Source: Clavelina lepadiformis (Eukaryota > Chordata > Ascidiacea > Aplousobranchia > Clavelinidae). From it: DNA of 64,000 nt. The stretch is from NCBI RefSeq assembly GCF_947623445.1, contig NC_135246.1, forward strand, positions 17,405,856 to 17,469,855. The letters run 5' to 3'. The position numbers were made by a program, and so were the translations under genes. Numbering within the stretch: the first letter of the stretch is position 1; each line of letters opens with the position of its first letter. The notes under the pieces were generated by a model that made no database searches, had not been told where the DNA came from, and saw nothing but the letters and a program-made list of their open reading frames with translations. Shown here piece after piece: positions 1 to 9,664 of the stretch.

Positions 1-42
1 CGTCACTGTTATCGGTGCGTGGTCTCTCTCTTTTCTAAGGCG
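1..42 (+). promoter_or_regulatory. RPL13A: RPL13A 5' UTR with TOP-like pyrimidine tract
   Basis: The 42 bases before the RPL13A start codon contain a 14-base uninterrupted pyrimidine run at 23-36. This is typical of the 5' terminal oligopyrimidine tract that places ribosomal protein mRNAs under growth-dependent translational control. The core promoter lies outside the window, so the transcription start cannot be fixed. Confidence 0.5.
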
Positions 43-2983
43 ATGGCCGACGGGTTCCAGAAGGTATTTATTGTCCTACTACATTTTAAGTATTTTTGTG
101 TTTTATGGATGTTTTGATTCACTTATGTGAAAGTTTATTGTGAAAAGGAAGGTACGTTTAATTTACATTCTTTTAATTTGTTTTGAATATTGATCAATAA
201 AGCCGTGTTCGTGTATGTCATGTTGCAAAAACCAAATTTCTGCTGGACGTTAACAGCTATGACTGCATAGGTTAAATGAAGATTTTCTGTTAAGTGTTAA
301 TTACGACAGTCCAGCTGTCTAAGTTTTGCTTGTCATAATCTTGACTTAAGTTTGACCTATGGAAAGTTTATAGTTAAAATTATAATTTAAATTTTAGGCA
401 AACTTCTGAATTTATAGCCTGATAGCTTCAGTTAAAATTTCGAAATCCACAAACTGCTTTTTATGCTCCAATGGGCAGTGTTGCACATGCATGCATGAGA
501 ATCATCAGTATGCACAGGAAACATTGTTTGAATGACAGTTTATGATGACAAAAAATTATAACTCAATTGCATGATATCTCATCAAAAACTGCCGCATTTT
601 CCAGTCTGGTTGATGCTTCTAACGTGAGCATTTAAAAAAAATTAATGTGCCATTCTGAGGCTAAATCCAGAATGTCAGTTTTTGTGTACTGTGCATGGAA
701 GTTGCTTAAAAGCAAATCAAATTGAAACCAGCCTCCTTGTATGAGATATTATCCAAACTGGGATTTTTTTTTGTGCGTGGAGGATAAAAGTTATTACTTA
801 TACAATGGCTCTTGTTTCATCTTATAGAGCTACCGATTTCTCAAAACTTACCAATGTGGCACCACATACAGTACTAACATAAAATATGATTTGAAACATA
901 ACTCCGACTTGACTGTAGAAACTTTTAATAGTTTATTAACACTGCATCCCATAAATTCTGTTCTTGCCGATGATGCTTTCCTACATTGCCTGAATGCAAT
1001 TTGCAATGTTTTCAACATATTTTCTGAGGCAAGAAATTTAAAATCGCTTTTATTATTGCTGTATTTAATCAAAAAGTCAGTTAACTTGAAAATAACCATT
1101 AGTGTAAACACAGTATCATGTAAAAGAATAAGCATATATGTATATAAAAAATAAACAGATCCAGTTTACTATTTTATATATAATGAAGTACTGATTTCTT
1201 CTGCTTAGTAAAGCGGCTTCTAACAGCTTATTTTCATGTTACAGGTACGGGTGATTGACGCCAAAAACCACTTGCTTGGCCGGCTGGCCGCTGTGGTGGC
1301 CAAGTCACTTTTAAATGGTTAGTATGCTTTGTTTGTTCGTAGTTTGCGGTTTGCAACAAAGTAACCTGATGTGGATGTTATGAAAAATTGGTAATATGTA
1401 TATACATGGTTTTCGTAGGATGTGCAGTTTTATTTTAGTTATTTCTTTTCCACCCATTTTATTAAGATACAGGCTATTTAAGTTTAGTACTTGCTGCTGT
1501 CCGTTTCATGATATAATAGTTTTACGCGTTATCATATCTCCTTATGTTTGTAATAAATCAGTTTATAGTTTTGCTACTATGCACAATTGTCACTTAATAA
1601 CGATTTCATTCTGACAAAAAACAACCCTAAAAACTAATTTCACTAAAGCCTGTCACTTGTGTTCTTTATTGGAAAACTAATTTAAAATTTATTAACAAGC
1701 TATGCATGCACCTGGCAACTTGTTGCCGCGCTCTGGAAACCACTGCCTCAAACAAAGAGGTTTCAACTCTACTTGTAATGTCTAAATTTGAAATATGTCA
1801 GAGTGTACAATTTCAGTTAAACACTTTTTTGCAGGCCAGCGTGTTGTTGTGGTTCGATGTGAGGGAATAGTCATTTCTGGAAACTTCTACAGAAACAAAT
1901 TGAAGTATTTAGATTTTCTCAAAAAGCGAATCAGGACTAACCCAAGTCGTGGTCCATTTCATTTCAGGTTTATATTGTTGTGTACTTTAAGCTTCATTTA
2001 TTCGTTAAAAGCTTTAGCTTGAAGTGTCAGTGATGAATGTATTCACCACAGAATTTTTTCGAATATCTCTTCAGAGAATATGTGACCAACCATGCACTAC
2101 CATCTGAGACACTTACCTTTTTGAAAAGTTTTTTTTTTAAGTTGGATGAATGATATTGTCTTATATCATTTTGAATTTTAGTTGTCATCGTCATAATTTC
2201 AGTTACTCTGTTCCAGATCTCCATCAAAAATATTATGGAGAACGATTCGTGGTATGTTGCCCCACAAATTGAAGCGTGGCGCTGAGGCGTTGGACCGCTT
2301 GAAGGTCTTTGAGGGTATTCCTCCACCATATGACAAGGTTCTACATTCGTCAAGCTGTATAATGTATTTGTTCCTAACTAAATCCGTCTGGTAATTGCAA
2401 TACTGATGAGTTATAATTTAAAGGGAACAATGATTTGTTTTTTTATAATTAGAAAAAGCGATTTATTGTGCCTTCGTGCATGAAAATTGTAAAACTGAAG
2501 CCCAAGCGAAAATTTGCTGAACTTTCACGACTTTCTCACGAAGTTGGATGGAAATATCAAGGCATCATCGAATCACTTGAAGAGAAAAGAAAGGCGAGAG
2601 CCAAGTTGTATTGGGATAAAAAGCAGGAACAGCAGGTTCGTATAAATCTGGACATTATTTTTTTTGAAAGTTGCAGTTGGCCATTGTGTTCGTGATGATT
2701 GCTTTACCACAGAATCAATTTTCGAAATCTTTAACAAGACAATGTGACAAATCATGCACTACCATCTGAAACACATGGCCACTAAACAGATCACTGTTGA
2801 AATAGGATCAAATTTTCTATCTAAGAACATTAAATAGCACAAATTCTTTCATTGTATTTTTCTGTGATTTTTATAACTGTCACATTTATGCAGAAACTGC
2901 GAAAGCAAGCAATAGCGAACGTTCAAGACAAGATTTCTTCCCTCGATGCTGAAATTCAGTCAATGGGTTACTACACGGTTTAG
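43..2983 (+). CDS. RPL13A: 60S ribosomal protein L13a (uL13), six exons
   Basis: Structural protein of the cytosolic large ribosomal subunit. Coding exons are 43-63, 1245-1317, 1835-1967, 2217-2337, 2453-2635 and 2894-2983. All have GT-AG borders and the phases close to give 206 aa, against about 203 in vertebrates. Diagnostic stretches are [44 protein letters not shown] and SHEVGWKYQ, and the C-terminus is lysine and glutamine rich. The start codon follows a pyrimidine-rich leader and the first exon encodes only seven residues. Introns 1, 3 and 5 carry box C/D snoRNA candidates, as introns of vertebrate RPL13A do. An AATAAA lies 8 bases after the stop. Intact and probably highly expressed. 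Confidence 0.96.
963..1033 (+). ncRNA. SNORD34: Box C/D snoRNA in RPL13A intron 1, U34-like
   Basis: A terminal stem CTTGCC (963-968) pairs with GGCAAG (1028-1033). Between them are a near-consensus C box GATGATG at 969-975, a D' box CTGA at 990-993 and a D box CTGA at 1024-1027. The nine bases CCTACATTG before D' are complementary to the conserved 28S rRNA segment CAATGTAGG. The fifth base upstream of D' pairs with a U, which is the site guided by vertebrate U34. U34 also sits in an RPL13A intron in vertebrates, so both guide and host gene agree. The C box deviates at its last base. Identity as U34 rests on remembered sequence. Confidence 0.75.
2022..2114 (+). ncRNA. SNORD33: Box C/D snoRNA in RPL13A intron 3, U33-like copy 1
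   Basis: A terminal stem AAGTGTC (2022-2028) pairs with GACACTT (2108-2114). It encloses a perfect C box GTGATGA (2030-2036) and a D box CTGA (2104-2107). The segment ATGCACTACCAT just before D pairs with the conserved 18S rRNA stretch TGGTGGTGCAT, with one G-U wobble, and places a U opposite the fifth base upstream of D. This guide matches vertebrate U33 (SNORD33), also an RPL13A intronic snoRNA. It probably directs 2'-O-methylation of 18S rRNA. Confidence 0.85.
2681..2778 (+). ncRNA. SNORD33: Box C/D snoRNA in RPL13A intron 5, U33-like copy 2
   Basis: A second RNA with the same 18S guide lies in intron 5: C box GTGATGA (2692-2698), antisense element ATGCACTACCAT, and D box CTGA (2766-2769). 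The terminal stem CCATTGTGTT (2681-2690) pairs with AACACATGG (2770-2778), with one bulge. Internal blocks (ACCACAGAAT, TTTTCGAA, AATGTGAC) match copy 1 in intron 3, so the two are paralogues within one host gene. The stem differs from copy 1 but remains paired, which suggests both are functional. Confidence 0.83.
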
Positions 2984-2991
2984 ATTCGTGA

Positions 2992-2997
2992 AATAAA
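2992..2997 (+). terminator. RPL13A: RPL13A polyadenylation signal
   Basis: Canonical AATAAA 8 bases after the RPL13A stop codon, which implies a very short 3' UTR as usual for ribosomal protein mRNAs. Confidence 0.7.
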
Positions 2998-4006
2998 ATT
3001 TTGAATCACACAGTTTATGAATGTTTTATTGGAGTAATAATTTAGTGGTTCGTTGGAAGGGGCTAATGCTAATTTAACAATTTTTTTTACACTGTCTATT
3101 TTACACAATTATTTTTAAGTCATTCCCCAAACCTTAAGAAATATTTTAACATATCTCAAGCGTCTCAAGATTATCGACGTTTTTTGATACTGGATATAAT
3201 ATAACTATGTTTTTCCCAAAAGCGTTTAATTTTCTGGTTAAAATTTGGCGCCTACCACGCGGTGATTATACTGTCTTTGTTTGGACATATCGCTTTAAAA
3301 TGTGTCTGTTTTGATTTAATGGTACAGTATATATTTTGTGCGTACTTGTTCGAGCAGACGAATTCAATCAAGTTGGAATTGTTTTGAAGTAGGTTACGCT
3401 CGCGAGAGCTCATGCTCTAGGAAGAAACACAACCTACTCGTCACGAAGTTCTATACTTCCGAGCGACGCAAACTCATGATTTAAACACGTGGTAATGGGC
3501 CCCTTTTTTGTCGGTTTTGATTCGAGTCTCTTTCAAAGAAATAGCATAAATTCTTTGACTTGAATCAGAGTTTAATTAGATTTTGGTTCAAGGTAAAACA
3601 AATTCTCCTTCCATTCCAAACACGTAATAGTGTTTTGAAGTTTTACATGCGTGAACGCATACTGCCCAGCAAAAGAAAGCAAACTTTTTAAAAGTTTAAA
3701 TGGTTTTTTGACATAAATAGTGGTTTTACTTTCTGTGAAGCCTAAATTTAGATACTACTGTACTTTACTTGGATCACTTTGTCCGAATAACTCGACTGAC
3801 CTATGACTTAGCCTCTAACTAAGGTAACTAGCTTGGTAATAATTTTCTTGGACAGATTGCATAAAAATTAGTTACGGAAAATCGGCACAAAAGAACAACT
3901 TTAATGGAGGAAGTGGACCAAACATCTGATAAAAAACTTAGCCAAAGCTACAATTAATAACCTTCTTCGACAGATTCGGCGAAAATTCTGAGTTTACTAG
4001 TACTTT
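2998..4006. other. Intergenic, no gene seen
   Basis: AT-rich DNA between the RPL13A poly(A) signal and the transposon cluster. I see no coding frame, RNA gene or clear repeat in it. Confidence 0.5.
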
Positions 4007-4021
4007 TGTGACGGTCACAAG

Positions 4022-4195
4022 CAGTGTTTTTTTTAAGGTGTTTTGGGGGACCGAAACGGTCCCCCAAATTTCTCCAGCGGTTTCCCAAAATTTGGACTTG
4101 CAACTACAGGCTATTTTTTGGTATTTAAATGAAACACTTGCGGTCTCTTAAAACTACTTAGCGGTCACCCAAACCAAACCTTAAAAAAAAACCTG
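4022..4195. mobile_element. hAT-type MITE (174 bp)
   Basis: A perfect 8-bp duplication GTCACAAG flanks the element (4014-4021 and 4196-4203). The termini are inverted repeats: CAGTGTTTTTTTTAAGG at the left and the complement of CAGGTTTTTTTTTAAGG at the right, with nearby GGGGGACC and GGTCACCC also inverted. The uninterrupted R1 copy near 59500 reads through the empty site. Eight-bp duplications and CAG ends are typical of hAT elements. No coding capacity. Confidence 0.8.
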
Positions 4196-4315
4196 GTCAC
4201 AAGTCATGAGTTGTTTTGTAAATGCTGAAATTTTATTTTGGGATCTTGGCATTCAGTTTTTGACCGGACTTGAGTTCTGCTTAATGATGTTCAGATAAAT
4301 TACCTCGCTTGAACT

Positions 4316-4731
4316 TGTGATAATATTATGAATTAATGTAATATAAGATTGTGTACGACATAGAATTCTCATCTATCGAATCAGCGAAGCATAACACTGC
4401 GTGACGTAATCGATTGCTTCCCGGTTATTGTGCGTGCAGTACGAGTTATCACTTATCAGTCTTTTCTTGCTATTACGTTCAACGCCGCAACATGTCTTTA
4501 TGCTGTTGCTGTGACAATATTTTATCTTGATGTATTCGTTCAAAGAAGCTACAATATAATCAGAATATACAGTTGTCAAGGTGTACAATTAATTCCAAGA
4601 TTAAGAAAAGCAGAACAACGACCTTGACGCTCATTTATCATCGAGGATAATAAACAATTCAACGGACAAACATTGTAATTGAAGTGGTCGCCCTTACAGG
4701 ATAAGGAACGATAAACAACCATTTCATTACA
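4316..4731. mobile_element. Solo LTR, family L1a, copy 1 (416 bp)
   Basis: Begins TGTGATAATATTAT, ends TTCATTACA, and is flanked by the 4-bp duplication AACT (4312-4315 and 4732-4735). The second R1 copy shows the empty target. Two relatives with the same termini but different 4-bp duplications lie at 5554-6004 and 39518-39902. TG...CA ends, a length near 400 bp and 4-bp duplications fit a solo LTR left by recombination of an LTR retrotransposon. No internal region is present. Confidence 0.75.
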
Positions 4732-5130
4732 AACTGATGTGCCATATATATACCAATGTAATGTTTGCAATCCTCCCTTTTTACGTTATCGATTTCACTG
4801 GTTACTACTGCGCAATGTAACATTCAGTAAGCTTTGCCCGAAGGTGGAAGCCTTCGTGTCTGGTAATAAATAAAATGGGATCTTAGTCATTTAGTAATAT
4901 GCATAGACGCGATTTAAGCAACTAACAGCATTGTCAATTTGTCACGCCGTTCGAGAAATGAGAACTCATACCATCAAAGCAGAAGTAAAACAAGTTATCA
5001 ACCATTAATCGTCCTTGCTCGCATTGTAACAATAGCCGCTAGTGTACGCGGTCATTATGGCGAATATGTTTGTTATGTAATACTTCACACAAGTAATACA
5101 GCAACAAAATAATGTTTGTCATACTCTAAA

Positions 5131-6065
5131 CTAGGGGTTTCAAACTCAATCGCATCAGGGGCCAAAACTCAAAACTTATTTAACGCTGCGGGCCGTAAGG
5201 ATAAAACTTGATTGAACGTTTCGTGACACGAGTACATGAATTGGAACAGGCAGCGAAACAACACCAAGTTTTTGATGTTTTTGACAACTTTTGACTGGTC
5301 TATTTTTGATTATTCTTTTCCTATATCATTATGTTTCATTCATCTCCTCGCAAAAGCATTAAAGAATTAAAAAACAATAAAGAAAAAAGCAGCCCAGATT
5401 ACAAGCGTTAGAATAAATCGATTTATTCTATCGTATGATGGGGCAACTGCTGTGCTGCTGTATTGTGCGATTTGTTATAATCTTGTTTCTTGCTTGAAAA
5501 AAAAAAAGTTATACTGTACAATGATCTCGCGGGCCGGAAATAGTTCAATGTATTGTGATGATATTATAAAATTGCTTGCAAATCGAATGCCGCATAGAAT
5601 ACTTGTTTACGGAAATCGGCAAAGCAAAGCATTGCGTTACGTAATCGATTACTCTCTGCTTATCGTATTAAGTCGTGACAAAAATGTCGTGCATGCCGAT
5701 ATTGCGTGTGTTATTATTCATAGTTGTTCAATGCGTTACAGTCTACTAAGTCAACCCTAGAAAGTGGTCGACTTCATTATGTAGCTGTCCCAATGTTTCA
5801 TCTCGATGTATTCGTTCAAAGAGGCTTCAATATAATCAAAATATAAATTTGTCAAGGTGAACAATTAATTCTAAGATTAAGAAAAGCAGACAACGACCTT
5901 GAGACTCATTTACATCGAGGACATTAAACAATTCAACAGACAAACGTTGTAGTGATTTGGTCGCCCTTACAGGCTAAGGAACGATAAACAACCAGTTCAT
6001 TACAGTATAAAATAGCATTGCGGGCCAAGTTTTATTGTAAAGCTGGCCGGAAGTTTGACACGTAT
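5131..6065. mobile_element. hAT-type MITE interrupted by a solo LTR
   Basis: Left end CTAGGGGTTTCAAACT; right end the complement of a GTGTCAAACTT motif, with GCGGGCC blocks just inside both ends (near 5190 and 6020), as in many hAT MITEs. The flanks ACTCTAAA and GCTCTAAA look like an 8-bp target duplication with one mismatch. The solo LTR at 5554-6004 sits inside it, so the MITE itself is about 480 bp. Its exact ends are uncertain by a base or two. Confidence 0.6.
5554..6004. mobile_element. Solo LTR, family L1a, copy 2 (451 bp)
   Basis: Starts TGTGATGATATTAT and ends TTCATTACA, flanked by GTAT on both sides (5550-5553 and 6005-6008). Internal sequence is collinear with 4316-4731 and 39518-39902, including the block GTAATCGATT. 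It is nested inside the hAT-type MITE 5131-6065 and is therefore younger than it. The longest of the three copies. Confidence 0.75.
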
Positions 6066-6074
6066 GCTCTAAAG

Positions 6075-6424
6075 CAGCAGTTCCCAACCGGTGGTACGCG
6101 TACCACTAGTGGTACGCGGGAGCTTTTCAGGTGGTACGCGAGCAGCTCTCCGTTGCATGCGATATACAGTATAGACGTATAGTAGTATAACAATTTAATT
6201 TTGAGTTGCTAAAATATGCGAACAACACTTTTATTTCTTTCCGTACTAAATTCTCTGCACTCAGTAAGCTACTTTTGTCGATCTTGCTCCCCGCTGTCAT
6301 TGTTATTAATACAATGCTGCTGTGCGAATATTGGATCAAATTAGTTGTTTTGAAAATAGTGGTACGTGTTGACAATCCGTGGTGGCTAAGTGGTACGAGA
6401 ACATAAAAAGGTTGGGAACCCCTG
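6075..6424. mobile_element. hAT-type MITE with GGTACGCG repeats (350 bp)
   Basis: Terminal inverted repeats CAGCAGTTCCCAACC (6075-6089) and GGTTGGGAACCCCTG (6410-6424) are flanked by the perfect 8-bp duplication CTCTAAAG (6067-6074 and 6425-6432). Just inside the left end the motif GGTGGTACGCG recurs several times. It inserted directly beside the right end of the previous MITE. No coding capacity. Confidence 0.85.
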
Positions 6425-6432
6425 CTCTAAAG

Positions 6433-8432
6433 TTTCTAAACTATCTCTTCGGAACCTTTTTGGTTTTAACTTATCTCATAAATCTTTTTCATTGAAACCC
6501 TAATGTGGAATTGCAAAGACAACCAAAAGCCCAATAAAAGAATTGTTCTAAAATGGCAAATTAATATGTTGCACAAAACCCTACTCCTGAAAAAACTGTG
6601 CCACCCATGTGACGTCATGGACTGAGATCCAGTTATGGTTTTGACTTAGCAGAAAAAGAACAGTATAAGCAGCCTACTGCCCTAGCGCTTACACCGACTC
6701 AGCAAGTGGGAAGGTCGAAGTCTCTTATTCTTTAACACGATCCGGCTTGGGCCTGAGGCCTCGGCAGGTCTTTCCGGTCTAGTATGTTGTTTATGTGGCC
6801 TAGTTTCTTTATTTGGTTGTTTGTTTAACTTTAGAGTGTAAGCTCGACCGTTTACGCAGTTATTAGGCCTATTAGGCTAGTTTTTACAGTATTTTTTGTA
6901 CTGTATTGTTTATTTTTTGCCATTAACTGTGCGGAGCCTGCCGTCCTGTATGCACGAGATTCATCGGCATACGCACCAAACCTTATTATCTTTTTGTCGA
7001 TTTATGATAACTAAACGTTGGAACTAGTTCATTGAACACTAATTATAATAAACGAAGAGTTGAAGCTTCAGTGCATGCCAAAGATTTGCGTCATAGAACG
7101 CACGGTTTCTCAACAAAAACTGTTGCACCTTCCAATTGAAGGGACAGCCTTACTGGAGAGTTTCTTTGATGGAAAATACTTTATTTTCTATTTTGGCTTT
7201 TATTTATTTAGACTATTTTAGTGTTTTTATTACTGGAATTATCAGCAGCCCACTTCTCAAGTTCCCATGACTTGGCTTGATTGTTGTTCATGAGTTAGAG
7301 TGTAAATTTACTCGACGCAATTGGCATTTCAGCATTAACCATTGGCAGCAGTAAATCGACATAAAGATAATAAGGTTAGGTGTGCACGCTGATGAATCTC
7401 GTGCATACAGGCCGACAGACACAGTTAGTGGCAAAAAATAAACAATAAAGTACAAAAAATACTGCATTTCAGCATTAACCATTGGCAGCAGTGGAATAGG
7501 CTTCGCGTATTAATTCCATGCTCATTTGTAATTTCTTCTCAAATGACTTCCAACAGTTGCTAAGCATAACATTAGTTATAAATTGTGAAAACAAGCAGAC
7601 AAGAAAAAGGAGATTAACACAAGACCAGTGCCACATTTACAATTACTACCGAGGAAGTATGCCCATTAAATTATAGTTCTAAGAAATTCAAAGTTGAAAT
7701 AAAAAATTTAGTTAAAAGGTATAATGGCAAAAGAAAGAAAAGTTGATTGGGCTTAGTGGAGTTTGATCATGAAAGAAACAGCATCCCATGGACTGAAATC
7801 CCTTTTCTGTGGCCGAGGTGAAGGTGTGCTAGCGTAGTCATTTGTTGCAATAAACTTATTAACATTATTATATGCATGTCAATAATAAGAAAGTATCAAA
7901 GTAAGCAAAAACCACATTTTTCCTGTGACGTAAGATAGTATCACATTTTTTACAGTAACAAAATAATTTAAAAATCAAATGCACAGAACAATTGTTGAGA
8001 CATGCCCAGGACTAAATCAGTGGGTGACGTTGAAGATGATCATGAGATTTTGTGACCAGACCAGCAATGTCATGGGGAAAAATTGCAAGGATGGACCAGT
8101 TCGAAACTAGTTTGTGTTTTCCTTGGAAATGTACGTGTTAAACGAGAAATTGTCACATATGTCACTTCTACAAATTTTCAAATAAAAGTAATACTATATG
8201 TAATATTTACGTATCATAGTAATTAAATGCACATAGGTATTGGTCAATGTTAAGTTATTTTCGCAATTACCGGTATCTAAATTTTTAAAATTTTGGTAAA
8301 ACCCCAGTATTAGGTCTTCTACACAAGATTGACTAAGTCCTAACTTAAAATCCTATTTTTACTCTTGGATAGTATTTGTGATTATGTGCCTCTAGTTTTT
8401 ACATCTGTATTGGTTCTTAGATTGTAGGCAAC
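6433..8432. other. Intergenic region with an inverted repeat
   Basis: About 2 kb upstream of SRP19. It contains the inverted repeat arms 6886-7003 and 7350-7465 and two copies of a 29-bp direct repeat, annotated separately. No gene is supported. The SRP19 promoter should lie in its last few hundred bases. A TTCTTAG shortly before the start codon could be an acceptor for a 5' UTR exon. Confidence 0.45.
6886..7465. repeat. Inverted repeat with arms of about 118 bp
   Basis: The arm at 6886-7003 (ACAGTATTTTTTGTACTG onward) reappears as its reverse complement at 7350-7465 with scattered mismatches. The loop is about 350 bp. The second arm is bounded by two exact copies of a 29-bp sequence at 7324-7352 and 7464-7492 (starting GCATTTCAGCATTAACC). 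This suggests that the second arm was inserted with a long target duplication. Confidence 0.7.
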
Positions 8433-8849
8433 ATGGCTGCTGTAGCATTGTCAAATACTGAGCGGTTTCTGTGTATATATCCCGCATATTTAAACAGCAA
8501 GAAGACAATTGGTGAAGGCAGACGAGTTCCTAAAAATAAAGGCTGTGACAATCCAACTACCAATGAGATCAAAGATGTCTGTACAGCGCTTGGCCTTAAG
8601 CCAATCGTTGAAAACAAACTTTATCCTCGAGAATTATATCGTGGCGATGTGACATTTAGAGGAAGAGTTCGTGTGCAATTAAAGGAGGAAGATGGTTCGT
8701 TAATCGATGAAAGATTTCCAACTAAAAAAGCTCTTTTGTTACATGTTGGTGGAATGATCCCTAAATTGAAGACAAGAACACAGAAAGGGGGATCTTCTGG
8801 TGATGGTGGACAAGCCCAATCAAAACAGAAGAAAAAGAAGAGAAGATAA
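8433..8849 (+). CDS. SRP19: Signal recognition particle 19 kDa protein, single exon
   Basis: Binds helices 6 and 8 of SRP RNA and prepares the particle for SRP54 in co-translational targeting to the ER. The 138-aa frame matches SRP19 in length (about 144 aa in vertebrates) and order: RFLCIYPAYLNSKKT near residues 10-24, EGRRVPKNKGCDNPT near 27-41, the NKLYPRE block, and a basic tail ending KQKKKKRR. No intron interrupts it, whereas vertebrate SRP19 is split, so intron loss or an old retrocopy replacement is possible. The frame is intact. It converges with RIOX2, with about 815 bp between the two stop codons. I see no canonical AATAAA close by. Confidence 0.95.
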   Translation: MAAVALSNTERFLCIYPAYLNSKKTIGEGRRVPKNKGCDNPTTNEIKDVCTALGLKPIVENKLYPRELYRGDVTFRGRVRVQLKEEDGSLIDERFPTKKALLLHVGGMIPKLKTRTQKGGSSGDGGQAQSKQKKKKRR

Positions 8850-9664
8850 CTCTTAGTGTTAATCAATTTTGAACTCGTAATAGCAGATGTTGAATCTTGT
8901 GGGTGCAATTTGTTTTTTGCTTGTTGTGCAAGAAAATACGCTTTTTTTTCCCAGAATAGTTTAGATATGACTGCTACTTGTTTGGCTTGTGTTAGTGTTT
9001 TCTCAAGCAAACAGTATCACTTGGTTTGAAAGACTGAACAGGGTTTTTAATTTTAATACCTGTGTGATCTACAGTGGAAAGTGTTCACTCTGATTATAAA
9101 GTTTTTATGAGATACCTGTAATACGTTTTTTGCCAGTTGGGTTGACCAACCAAATGAACTTTAGTGTCTTTCTTGCGTGTGATAAAAGAAAAGATTCGTA
9201 TTGAAGTTATTGATACATATTCGTAAAGGTTGTGACTGAATTGTTTTGATTGGTGTTATAAGATTTTCAAGGGGTTGTTGATTAAATGTGGAATTTTTTT
9301 TAGGTTTCAAATATGCCTTCACTTTTGCATCGCATAAACTTTGTTGGTATAGAATTATAGACTATAGAGTATAGACACTTTATGACTACGACTTTGTAGG
9401 CATATCTTGTAAGCCTAGGAACAAAACTAAGGTTTGTGCAGCTGGACAATTATATCAATAATTTGAAAGTTGACACTAATGTAAACCGCTTGAAGCATAT
9501 CTGCATATGAGCTAGTTTGAGGCTAATTAGTTTATTAACTTAAGGTTATTTAACATACACAGAAATTACTACTGCTACAGTTTCCCAAAAAAATAGGACG
9601 GCAAAATAACCAAAAATTTTAATAACATCAACACCAATGAAAATGAAGGACAAGAATTAGAAAA
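8850..9664. other. Convergent intergenic space between SRP19 and RIOX2
   Basis: Holds the 3' ends of two convergent genes. No open frame or structured RNA is evident; TTTATT or AATAAA signals close to either stop codon are not clear. Confidence 0.4.

Larger units (their letters stand above)
4007..5123 (+). repeat. LTR-like repeat R1, copy 1, interrupted by two insertions
   Basis: Once two inserted elements are removed (4022-4195 and 4316-4731), this is about 515 bp and collinear with the uninterrupted copy at 59489-59995. It begins TGTGACGG and ends GTCATA. It holds a TATA-like run CCATATATATA near 4742 followed about 120 bases later by AATAAA, an arrangement expected of an LTR promoter and poly(A) site. 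The flanks CTTT and CTCT are a possible imperfect 4-bp target duplication. A solo LTR is the best reading, though it ends TA rather than CA. Confidence 0.55.

Noticed and set aside
533..600. Possible further box C/D snoRNA in RPL13A intron 1 (TATGATGA with CAGTTT/AAACTG stem)
   Set aside because: No D box CTGA lies before the closing stem, and no rRNA guide is evident.
891..1154. 87-residue plus-strand frame in RPL13A intron 1
   Set aside because: Lies entirely in the intron, overlaps the U34-like snoRNA and has no family resemblance.
1318..1834. Snorna candidate in RPL13A intron 2
   Set aside because: CTGATGTG and CATGATAT occur, but no matching C/D box pair with a terminal stem was found.
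5452..5760. 102-residue plus-strand frame
   Set aside because: Spans the boundary of a MITE and a solo LTR; an artefact of nested repeats.
8621..9010. 129-residue minus-strand frame opposite SRP19
   Set aside because: Antisense shadow of SRP19 extending into the 3' flank.
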